From Kangiella sp. HZ709 (GTDB lineage Bacteria; Pseudomonadota; Gammaproteobacteria; Enterobacterales; Kangiellaceae): 64,000 bases of DNA. Below the pieces are notes generated by a model. That model saw only the letters and a list, made by a program, of their open reading frames with translations, had not been told where the DNA came from and searched no databases. Location: assembly GCF_009674675.1 (NCBI RefSeq), contig NZ_WKJC01000001.1, forward strand, positions 1,061,031 through 1,125,030, written 5' to 3'. Below are positions 56,993 to 64,000 of the stretch, in pieces. Each line of letters opens with the position of its first letter. Position 1 is the first letter of the stretch. The translations under genes were made by a program, and so were the position numbers.

Positions 56993-58405
56993 TTAAAATT
57001 GAAAATAGATAAATTCAGCACTGGGCTTGCCAATCATATAACACAAGAAATGCCCTATGATTAATAAAGGCCAAAAAAGCCACCACTTGGATTCCAGCTT
57101 CTCAGATTTATGCAGAATGAAATAATCCATTAAATGGATCAGCAACAATGACATACTCACCAAACCAAGCACTAAGAACGCAGAGTTGGCCGCTATGGCG
57201 GTTGATGCGAAGGTATGCATATTAACCAGCATAGTCCAAGCGCCGGTTAAGGTTTCCGCTCTAAACAAGACCCAACCAATTAATATTAAGTAAAAGGTTA
57301 TGGCCCACTGCAGCAGTTTAATGGCTTTCGAGTTTGATTGAGCAAAGCCTGCAAAACGTTCTTGTTCTCGAAAAAAATGAGTCGCGGTAATTATCACGCC
57401 ATGGAAAACTCCCCAAGCAATAAAACCCCAAGCGGCACCATGCCATAAGCCGCCCAATAGCATTGTGATAAAGATATTTCGATAACGATGGCCATTACGA
57501 TTGCCGCCCAAGGAAATATATAAATAATCTTTTAGCCAGCTCGACAAGGAAATATGCCAACGTCGCCAGAAATCCACTGGCGATAAAGCAAAGTAAGGTA
57601 CTCGGAAGTTCAACGGAATTTGAAAACCCAATAATAAAGCAAGACCAATTGCCATATCACTATAACCTGAGAAATCACCATAAATTTGCCCCGCGAATGC
57701 CAATACCCCAGTCCAGAGTTCTAAGGTAGAAACTGCATTGGGGGCATCAAACGCCAGCGCAGCGGGTGCAGCCAATAAGTCAGCAACCGTTTTCTTAATT
57801 AAACCTACCGTGATTAATAAAAAGCCATGCTTGGCATTCAACCAGGTAGGAATCGGTAGCTTGTGAAACTGCGGTAAAATATGTCTAGCCCGTAGAATAG
57901 GACCTGCAACCAACTGCGGGAAAAACGCCAATGCTGCAGTAAATTCTACTAAGCCTTTACGTGGTTTCATATCGCCACGATAAACATCAATGGTATAGCT
58001 TAAGCTTTGGAAGGTGTAAAAAGAGATACCGACAGGCAGAACCCAAGAGAGTGTTTCAAAGGATACTTGATAGCCAAAAACATTAAGTAACTGTGCTACC
58101 GATTCAATTGCAAAATCCGCGTATTTAAAGAGTGCCAAAATACCAAGATTAATAAACAACGATAGCGATACTAACCATTTTTTCCGCGATTGACTCGAGC
58201 TATTGCCTATCGCTTGCGCAATAAAGTAATCCGCTACTGCAGAACCAACCAACAATGGAATGAACTTATAGTTCCAGGCGCCATAGAAAACTAAGCTAGA
58301 GACCAGAATAAAATAGACCTTTGGTTTACGTTGTAAAAATACGAAACCGTAAAACAAAAGAAAAATGACGAAGAAGATAAAAAATATTGGCGTATTAAAC
58401 AGCAT
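56993..58405 (-). CDS. MBOAT-family O-acyltransferase (AlgI-like)
   Basis: A 470-residue membrane protein with about 12 helices. The two MBOAT active-site histidines are visible: His284 in DFWRRWHISLSSWLKDYLY and the catalytic His322 in MLLGGLWHGAAWGF. YGDFSGYSDMAIGLA and FQSLSYTIDVYRG are typical of AlgI/DltB/PatA-type proteins. It should transfer acyl groups across the inner membrane. No alginate synthesis genes are nearby, so the substrate glycan is open. Confidence 0.9.
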   Translation of the reverse strand: MLFNTPIFFIFFVIFLLFYGFVFLQRKPKVYFILVSSLVFYGAWNYKFIPLLVGSAVADYFIAQAIGNSSSQSRKKWLVSLSLFINLGILALFKYADFAIESVAQLLNVFGYQVSFETLSWVLPVGISFYTFQSLSYTIDVYRGDMKPRKGLVEFTAALAFFPQLVAGPILRARHILPQFHKLPIPTWLNAKHGFLLITVGLIKKTVADLLAAPAALAFDAPNAVSTLELWTGVLAFAGQIYGDFSGYSDMAIGLALLLGFQIPLNFRVPYFALSPVDFWRRWHISLSSWLKDYLYISLGGNRNGHRYRNIFITMLLGGLWHGAAWGFIAWGVFHGVIITATHFFREQERFAGFAQSNSKAIKLLQWAITFYLILIGWVLFRAETLTGAWTMLVNMHTFASTAIAANSAFLVLGLVSMSLLLIHLMDYFILHKSEKLESKWWLFWPLLIIGHFLCYMIGKPSAEFIYFQF

Positions 58406-58474
58406 TAATTATTCCCCATTATTATTGTGCTTTAACTTTATTAGATGCAGCAAGGTGCTAAATGGTTTAGCTAT

Positions 58475-58499
58475 AAAAAAGCCCCGTCATACGGGGCTT
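58475..58499 (-). terminator. Terminator after the DUF2333 gene
   Basis: On the minus strand AAGCCCCGT and ACGGGGCTT pair over ATG and run into six Ts. It separates the DUF2333 gene from the MBOAT gene. Confidence 0.93.
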
Positions 58500-58511
58500 G
58501 ATTTTAAATAT

Positions 58512-59504
58512 CTATCCTCTTCTTAATAAATCGACCAAATCGATTATGGCGGCGTTAGCTCTTGAAATATAAGAAGACATGACTAACGAGTGATTAGCAA
58601 CAAATCCAAACTCTCGACCATTAACTACCATTGGGCTCCACATAGGATCTTGCGTGGCTTCTAGTTCTAAAATAATTTGTCGGAAACTGGCTAAAGCGTT
58701 TTTATCTTTGATCACTGAGTCGAAGTCTTGCTCTACCGCTTTCATCATTTGCACAATAGCCCAGGTAGAACCGCGAGCTTCCCAAAAGATATCGTCAATC
58801 TCAAGCCAAGGCGTTTTAACTTCTATCAGCTGCCCTGTATTGGTAGATTGTTGAGCAGATGTATCGCCAGCCAAATCAGTATTAATACGAGTTCGTCCTA
58901 CACTAGCACTCAAACGCTGCGATAAAGAGCCTAACCGTTTACTAACAAAATATAACCAAGAGCGAAGATTATCGGCACGAGCAAAAAACTGAGTATTGGT
59001 TATTTGGCTATCGGTCAGCTCATCACGATATTCGCGCAAATGCTGAATCCCTTCACGATACTGACCTTCTGCTCTTGGAAAGATCCACTTAGTGTGAGCA
59101 ATGTTAAAACGCTCTAACGCGTTTCTTAAGGACAAATTCTCTGTAGATTGGGATTGTGCGCGGCTTATATCATCCCTTAAAACAGTGACCATATCTCGAA
59201 CTTGTACCAAAGCCCCAAACTCGTAGCTTGGCATATTGTCCATAAAAATGCTTGGCGGCAAAATATCGTTACTCAAAAAACCACCACTTTTATCCAACAA
59301 GCTTTCAGCGACTTTTGCCGTTGCTTCAACTGTTAGATAGCCGATGGGCGGCTCTCCAGCAGGATACGATTGTCTAATAGATACCGGATCAATTGGATCT
59401 GGTTCATTGCTCCATATAAAAGCTAAAACAATCATCACCAGCAAGATAACAACAAAGGTAACTAATATGGCGCTAAATTTTCGATTCTTTTTTGTGTTTT
59501 CCAT
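58512..59504 (-). CDS. DUF2333 family protein
   Basis: A 330-residue bitopic protein of unknown function: membrane helix at about 9-30 and a helical periplasmic domain. Conserved stretches include IGYLTVEATAKVAESLLDKSGGFLSND, FMDNMPSYEFGALVQVRDM and NGREFGFVANHSLVMSSYISRANAAIIDL. Occurs widely in gammaproteobacteria. It follows the copper chaperone gene by 23 nt. Confidence 0.88.
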   Translation of the reverse strand: MENTKKNRKFSAILVTFVVILLVMIVLAFIWSNEPDPIDPVSIRQSYPAGEPPIGYLTVEATAKVAESLLDKSGGFLSNDILPPSIFMDNMPSYEFGALVQVRDMVTVLRDDISRAQSQSTENLSLRNALERFNIAHTKWIFPRAEGQYREGIQHLREYRDELTDSQITNTQFFARADNLRSWLYFVSKRLGSLSQRLSASVGRTRINTDLAGDTSAQQSTNTGQLIEVKTPWLEIDDIFWEARGSTWAIVQMMKAVEQDFDSVIKDKNALASFRQIILELEATQDPMWSPMVVNGREFGFVANHSLVMSSYISRANAAIIDLVDLLRRG

Positions 59505-59527
59505 AGTTTTAATAATCTACCGTTCTT

Positions 59528-59998
59528 CTATCTAGGTTCGCCTACTTGGAAGGCTACTGCAAGTGGTTCGCGCCCTGAAAAATGTAAATGAATATTATAG
59601 GTTTGCTTTTCATCAAGCGGTCCATCCATACCCATAACCATGATATGCAGTCCACCTGGAGCAAAATCAACTGTATCACTGATCGTTAATGCATCTTGAT
59701 GAATCATTTTAGCCATTCCATCGACTACTTTAGATTCATGGATCATGCCCATACGAGCCCAGTCAAGCGATACATCCTCTAAAACCAAAGGCTTTCCCGT
59801 TTCATTTTTTATTTGCATAAAACCGGCGGTATTAGAAACCCCCTCAGGCATTTTACGTAACCACGGGTTGATAATTTGAATACCGTCATGTTCGTAGACA
59901 CGTACATCGTTAACACCAGTATTAGGCTCTTCACAAGCCACTATCAAGAAAAGAAATGTTACAGATAAAGATGACTTGAACAATTTATTGAGTATCAT
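59528..59998 (-). CDS. PCu(A)C-type copper chaperone lipoprotein
   Basis: A 156-residue lipoprotein (lipobox LIVAC, cysteine at 22; Glu/Glu after it). The PCu(A)C domain has its metal ligands in the usual H-M-H-M pattern: GMIHESKVVDGMAKM and the GGLHIMVMGM stretch. These proteins deliver copper to cytochrome oxidase or protect against copper. No oxidase or Sco gene is nearby. Divergent from the FAH gene. Confidence 0.9.
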   Translation of the reverse strand: MILNKLFKSSLSVTFLFLIVACEEPNTGVNDVRVYEHDGIQIINPWLRKMPEGVSNTAGFMQIKNETGKPLVLEDVSLDWARMGMIHESKVVDGMAKMIHQDALTISDTVDFAPGGLHIMVMGMDGPLDEKQTYNIHLHFSGREPLAVAFQVGEPR

Positions 59999-60083
59999 AG
60001 TGCTTCTCGTTATGGCTAACTTGTCATTGATATATAAAGCCGATATTGTACTAATAATCCAATCTAAGCACTAGAAAAGTCTA

Positions 60084-60773
60084 ATGAGCTACGCTTTTGA
60101 ACCTCTAATAACTGCAGTTCCGATAATTGATTCGCATGAAACTTTTCCCGTTAGAAGAATATACTGCGTAGGTCGAAACTATGCCGAGCATGCTATTGAG
60201 ATGGGCCACTGTGAACGTGAGGCGCCTTTCTTCTTTACTAAACCTGCTGATGCAGTAGTGGTTAACCCTAAATCTATCCACTACCCAAGCATAACTAATG
60301 AATTGCATTATGAAGTAGAGTTGGTGATTGCTATTGCTAAAACAGGTTTTGAAATTGAATTATCAAGTGCTTGGGAACATGTCTTTGGCTGTGCGTTAGG
60401 AATAGATTTAACTAAACGCGACTTGCAAACTGAGTACAAAAAGAAATCACGGCCTTGGGATTTAGCCAAAGGTTTTGATCAGTCCGCTCCTGTAAGTTCA
60501 ATAATCGCCTTTAAGGAATTTGGGGAATTAAATGAAGTTAAGCTTCAACTCTCGATTGATGATGAAATTAAACAGAGTGGAAATATTAATCAAATGATTT
60601 GGTCCATCCCAGAAATCATTGTCGAACTTTCGAGGCATATTGAATTAAAATCCGGTGATTTGATTTTTTCTGGAACGCCAAGTGGCGTTGGTGAAATAAA
60701 AAAAGGGCAAACCGTTAGTGCTACCATGAATGCAGCTAGGTTTGACCTTAATTTAAACTTTACTGTTTATTAA
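60084..60773 (+). CDS. Fumarylacetoacetate hydrolase family protein (FAHD1-like)
   Basis: A 229-residue member of the FAH superfamily (acylpyruvase or oxaloacetate decarboxylase-like). RRIYCVGRNYAEHAIEMG, PFFFTKPADAVV, HYEVELVIAI (metal-binding glutamates) and DLTKRDLQTEYKKKSRPWDLAKGFDQSAPV are the family motifs, and LKSGDLIFSGTPSGVG the C-terminal one. The substrate cannot be told. It ends overlapping the convergent MBL gene by 4 bp. Confidence 0.9.
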   Translation: MSYAFEPLITAVPIIDSHETFPVRRIYCVGRNYAEHAIEMGHCEREAPFFFTKPADAVVVNPKSIHYPSITNELHYEVELVIAIAKTGFEIELSSAWEHVFGCALGIDLTKRDLQTEYKKKSRPWDLAKGFDQSAPVSSIIAFKEFGELNEVKLQLSIDDEIKQSGNINQMIWSIPEIIVELSRHIELKSGDLIFSGTPSGVGEIKKGQTVSATMNAARFDLNLNFTVY

Positions 60774-61678
60774 AGACTATTATAAATTGCCGTTACAATT
60801 TGCTCAGGTTTGATAAAAGCAACGCCATTTTTTGCATCATACTTAGCACTAGGTTTAGCGGCTATCGTCGCTTCTAATGATTTACCATCTGCCTTTAATT
60901 CGGCTACATTTTGACGAATATCTTTTAGCATTTGGGTATAAGCTGCTAGCTCAGATTTATTGGCCATAGGACCATGGCCTGGGATAATCTTAGTTTTATC
61001 ATTGGATAAAGCTAAGCCCGTTTCTAACGCATTAATATAACCATCAATCGAACCGCCTGAACCTAAATCAATAAAAGGGTAGCCAATTTTGAAATAGCAG
61101 TCGCCCATGTGCAATACATTATCTTGTTCAAAGTAAATTAAAGAATCGCCATCTGTATGGGCATTAGCAACATGCACTATGCGCATCTTGTCATTATTTA
61201 ATTTCAAGCTCATCTCTTTTTGATAAGTCACGCTTGGCTGAGCGACTTTAGGAGCAGCTTCAACCACTCGATTGAAGGCTTTCATTTCTTGACGTGTACT
61301 CATTCTTTTGTGCACGTTTTCATGAGCCACGATCACAGCGCCTTCTTTACCAAAGTTTTCATTACCGCCCGTATGGTCAAAATGCCAGTGAGTATTTACC
61401 ACAAATTTTACAGGCGCCTTAGTGATTTTATCAATTGCAGAGTTAATTTTTTCACTGAGTGGCGCAAATTGATCATCAATGATGTAAGCACCATCTTCTC
61501 CTACGGATAAGCCAATATTACCGCCTCTTCCAAAAAGAACATAAATACCATCCGTCAACTTTTGGCTTTTAATCTCAACTTCAGGTCTTTCTTCAGCATG
61601 AGATTTCACTGCTGGGGCTATTGCTATTGATAATGTTGTTAGAGTTACCGCTAACGCGATGATATTGCTTTTAAACAT
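60770..61678 (-). CDS. Secreted metallo-beta-lactamase-fold hydrolase
   Basis: A 302-residue zinc hydrolase with a signal peptide (cleavage after about residue 27, near SHA/EER). The metal site is seen in THWHFDHTGGN (HxHxDH), AHTDGDS, the GDC of HMGDCYF and the final PGHG. These soluble periplasmic hydrolases include SoxH-like and quinoprotein-cluster proteins; no role is evident. ATG 61678 is chosen, with AGGAG 8 nt upstream and the signal peptide directly after; an earlier ATG is 18 nt upstream. Confidence 0.85.
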   Translation of the reverse strand: MFKSNIIALAVTLTTLSIAIAPAVKSHAEERPEVEIKSQKLTDGIYVLFGRGGNIGLSVGEDGAYIIDDQFAPLSEKINSAIDKITKAPVKFVVNTHWHFDHTGGNENFGKEGAVIVAHENVHKRMSTRQEMKAFNRVVEAAPKVAQPSVTYQKEMSLKLNNDKMRIVHVANAHTDGDSLIYFEQDNVLHMGDCYFKIGYPFIDLGSGGSIDGYINALETGLALSNDKTKIIPGHGPMANKSELAAYTQMLKDIRQNVAELKADGKSLEATIAAKPSAKYDAKNGVAFIKPEQIVTAIYNSL

Positions 61679-61807
61679 AACGACTCCTAAATTCATTGCT
61701 ACTCTATGCTTAGTTTACATAAAACCATCTTTGAGTGTAGAGTATTATTATCTATTATTGTTACAGTTTATCATTAGTCGTTATTTATAGCACATGAGGC
61801 TCTAGTT

Positions 61808-63259
61808 ATGGCTTTAAGTAGTTCGAAATCACAAGTGTTTGTTGATAATAAAAAGTGCACAGAAATTATTCCTAAACTTATTGAACGTCTCCAAATTCCT
61901 GATAAAGGTATAAAGTTGCTTTTTGCTTTTTGTTTAGCTCTCTTGAATCTTAGCTGTAACACCAGTTATAAGCCTGATTTAAAAAGGTTGCACAGCACCT
62001 CTACCGCTTATGAAAATCAACCGCCTATCATTTTTATCCCAGGTATAACAGGTAGCAAGCTAGAAAACAAAAACACTTCTGAAGAGATATGGCCTAAGAG
62101 TTACTGGCAATTACTAACACATAATTATCAAGAATTAACAGTGGATATCAATCCTCAAACACTTGAGGCCGTTACCGAAAAACAAAATCCTTATTCAGTC
62201 ACTGATAGAGTCGCCGGAAGAGATTTTTATCAAAACCTTATAGAGGTTTTAGAAAACTATGCTGGATTTCAAAAAGCCATCGCAGGTAACGCTCAAACCA
62301 ATAGACGTAAATATTATTTATTTGCTTACGATTGGCGACAAGATAACGTCAAAACGGTGCAAAAGTTAGATCAGTTAATTGAACAAATAAAAATAGACTA
62401 CAATGACCCAAATCTTAAAGTTGACATAATCGCTCATAGTATGGGGGGGTTAATTAGCAGATACTATTTACGTTATGGGAAACTCGATGTATTAGATACT
62501 AATGAACTCAAAACAAACTTAACAGGAGCTAAAAATTTACGAAGGGTCATTATGCTGGGGACACCAAATTTTGGTTCCATTGATGCAATTAATACTTTAA
62601 TTGAAGGTTTACCTTTGGTTTTTAGTAAAATTGAACCTGAAACATTGGCAACCATGCCTTCCATGTATCAACTGTTTCCGCACACTTTAAATCACTGGAT
62701 TATTAAGCCTGATGGTACTGCTTTAGCTAGAGATCAATTTGATGTTGAGCTTTGGAAACGCTTTCAATGGTCTATATTTGATCCTATGGTAAAGAAAAAA
62801 ATTATAAGTACTAAGGGCCAAGACTATTATGATTTGCTCGCGGATTTTTTCGAAAAGCACCTAGAAAGAGCTAGAAGATTTGTGTGGGCATTGACAGTTC
62901 CCTACCCAAAAACTGATGTAATCCTGATCGCCTTTGGCGGTGACTGTCATTTAACACCTGCAAGAGTTGTAGTTGAAGAAACCAATAAAGGTTCTGAGCT
63001 GAGAATGAAACCGCAGCAGATAAGTAGGAAAGTAGCAGGAGTCGACTATGATCTGTTAATGTTAGAGCCTGGCGATGGCACAGTTACTAAGGCATCCCTA
63101 TTAGCGAGACATTCACTAGATCCTTCAGTACCACGACATAAGTATAGCTTTTTCCCGCTAGATTATTCCTTCTTTTTATGCGAAAAACATAACCAGTTAA
63201 CATCGAACATTAATTTTCAGGATAATCTTCTACACGTTTTATTAAGCCGAGATTTATAG
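61808..63259 (+). CDS. LCAT-like lipid acyltransferase/lipase, putative lipoprotein
   Basis: A 483-residue alpha/beta hydrolase of the lecithin:cholesterol acyltransferase group. PPIIFIPGITGSKLENKN opens the fold; IIAHSMGGLISRYY has the nucleophilic serine at 201; later DVILIAFGGDCHL and LEPGDGTVTKASLLARH provide acid and histidine regions. A hydrophobic stretch KLLFAFCLALLNLSC (36-50) looks like a lipobox with Cys50, but 35 residues precede it from ATG 61808, which has GAGG upstream. A later TTG start would give a more classical signal. It ends overlapping convergent pldA by 6 bp. It may act on phospholipids. Confidence 0.78.
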   Translation: MALSSSKSQVFVDNKKCTEIIPKLIERLQIPDKGIKLLFAFCLALLNLSCNTSYKPDLKRLHSTSTAYENQPPIIFIPGITGSKLENKNTSEEIWPKSYWQLLTHNYQELTVDINPQTLEAVTEKQNPYSVTDRVAGRDFYQNLIEVLENYAGFQKAIAGNAQTNRRKYYLFAYDWRQDNVKTVQKLDQLIEQIKIDYNDPNLKVDIIAHSMGGLISRYYLRYGKLDVLDTNELKTNLTGAKNLRRVIMLGTPNFGSIDAINTLIEGLPLVFSKIEPETLATMPSMYQLFPHTLNHWIIKPDGTALARDQFDVELWKRFQWSIFDPMVKKKIISTKGQDYYDLLADFFEKHLERARRFVWALTVPYPKTDVILIAFGGDCHLTPARVVVEETNKGSELRMKPQQISRKVAGVDYDLLMLEPGDGTVTKASLLARHSLDPSVPRHKYSFFPLDYSFFLCEKHNQLTSNINFQDNLLHVLLSRDL

Positions 63260-64000
63260 CCAATCAGTTAATACAAAGCCAACGCCCAAACGATTAGTAC
63301 GGCGATTGTAATCAATCAAGCTCTCACCATATCCATTAAAATACTGCACATAACCTCTTAGCTTCCCTTTCTCATCAAGTGGAAAAGTCCAATCCAGCTG
63401 AACGGCACCTCGGTTTTCACTGCGTAAATTATTTCGCAATAAGATTCCAAAATTGTGGTCATCCCATTGGTAGCGAGTTTGCAATTCAAAGTAACCCATA
63501 AAGTCATCAATGTCCGGATTATCATCACCTTTTGGATCAAGCGGGTCTTCTTTTTGCTTTTCAGGAATTCTCCACCAGGGCTTAAACGCCAGCACCCAAC
63601 GATCTTTTTCAAAAGCCCATTCAGTATAAAGGCGATTCCAACTACGAGAGCTTAAACCGCTACGGCCATTGGACTGATGTTCCACACCTACTGAAAAAGT
63701 CGGAATTTGCCAATCTAAAATTTCCCAATCCGTCGACCAGGCGGCAAAAATTTCGGGTTGATGATTAGTTTCCCTAAAAGGACTCGAAACTTCTGAGTTA
63801 TAAGCTTGCCAATAAGATTGTCCGGTGTAGGCAAAAAATAGTGCGCTATTCTTGCCAAAAGGGGCTTCCCAAAAAGGAGTTTTAAAACTGACTTGAAATT
63901 TAATTTCCACATTGTCAATTTCACGCTCATCACCGGCCAGATCAAAACCCTCGTTATTAGGCGAATTGTTAAAGGTCAACGGTAATAGGTAATTGGGCTT
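63254..64000 (-). CDS. pldA: Outer-membrane phospholipase A (OMPLA), N-terminus outside window
   Basis: The visible C-terminal 248 residues form a beta-barrel phospholipase A1. The catalytic region HQSNGRSGLSSRSWNR has the His-x-Ser pair and the downstream Asn of the OMPLA triad, YTGQSYWQAYN precedes it, and GFVLTDWL ends the barrel. OMPLA dimerises with calcium when the outer membrane is damaged and removes surface phospholipids. The acidic loop KEDPLDPKGDDNPDIDD is a periplasmic or external insertion. The start codon lies outside the window. Confidence 0.9.
   Translation of the reverse strand, partial: KPNYLLPLTFNNSPNNEGFDLAGDEREIDNVEIKFQVSFKTPFWEAPFGKNSALFFAYTGQSYWQAYNSEVSSPFRETNHQPEIFAAWSTDWEILDWQIPTFSVGVEHQSNGRSGLSSRSWNRLYTEWAFEKDRWVLAFKPWWRIPEKQKEDPLDPKGDDNPDIDDFMGYFELQTRYQWDDHNFGILLRNNLRSENRGAVQLDWTFPLDEKGKLRGYVQYFNGYGESLIDYNRRTNRLGVGFVLTDWL

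Overview
The window looks like a chromosomal backbone segment of an AT-rich (about 40% GC by eye) aerobic or marine-type gammaproteobacterium. The evidence is the run of classical gammaproteobacterial neighbourhoods: yrbG-kdsD-kdsC-lptC-lptA-lptB-rpoN-hpf-ptsN-rapZ, mreB-mreC-mreD-maf-rng-yhdP-nit-tldD, hemA-prfA-prmC, lolB-ispE-tRNA-prs-rplY-pth-ychF, mpl-ubiX, and zapG-degS. The combination of FabV, a pyrophosphate-dependent phosphofructokinase and a membrane pyrophosphatase would suit an Oceanospirillales/Kangiella-like lineage, but that placement is inference. No insertion sequence, prophage, integrase, CRISPR array or rRNA operon was seen, and base composition looks even throughout.

Layout. 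1-5015: end of a thiamine-diphosphate enzyme of the acetolactate synthase type, ZapG and DegS (cell division and envelope stress), a small secreted unknown protein, MurA and IbaG. 5171-14693: the Kdo and LPS-transport operon (YrbG, KdsD, KdsC, LptCAB), then sigma-54 with HPF, EIIA-Ntr and RapZ, then MgtE. 14743-27610: PmbA, DarP, TldD, a nitrilase-family amidase, YhdP, RNase G, Maf, MreD, MreC and MreB. 27882-39124: PrmC, RF1 and HemA on the minus strand, then a TPR lipoprotein, LolB, IspE, tRNA-Gln, Prs, L25, Pth, YchF, tRNA-Met and tRNA-Ser. 39161-48815: a DUF3592 protein and an O-antigen-ligase-like protein, FabV, a putative sigma-54-driven small RNA, a LON-domain protein, an ABC-2 exporter, UbiX and Mpl. 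48959-54539: three pyrophosphate genes (pfp, hppA, ppa) within 6 kb, with an alpha/beta hydrolase and a TonB-like protein between them. 54609-58405: an anti-sigma-like protein, an ECF sigma factor, an SGNH-like protein and an MBOAT acyltransferase on one strand. 58512-64000: DUF2333, a PCu(A)C copper chaperone, an FAH-family enzyme, a metallo-beta-lactamase-fold protein, an LCAT-like lipoprotein and OMPLA (cut by the window edge).

How they work together. Much of the window serves the envelope: peptidoglycan (MurA, Mpl, Mre), LPS synthesis and transport (Kds, Lpt), lipoprotein sorting (LolB), phospholipid homeostasis (YhdP, OMPLA, LCAT-like) and stress sensing (DegS, the ECF sigma pair). A second theme is pyrophosphate economy: reversible PPi-linked glycolysis (Pfp), an ion-pumping PPase (HppA) and soluble PPase (Ppa), with Prs also in the window. 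A third is sigma-54 physiology: rpoN, ptsN and rapZ lie here, and 44198-44334 carries an exact GG-N10-GC sigma-54 promoter followed by a terminator-ended, apparently non-coding transcript. The best leads are that small RNA, an apparent AUU start codon for mreC, the tRNA-Gln gene overlapping the 3' end of ispE, and the pyrophosphate cluster.
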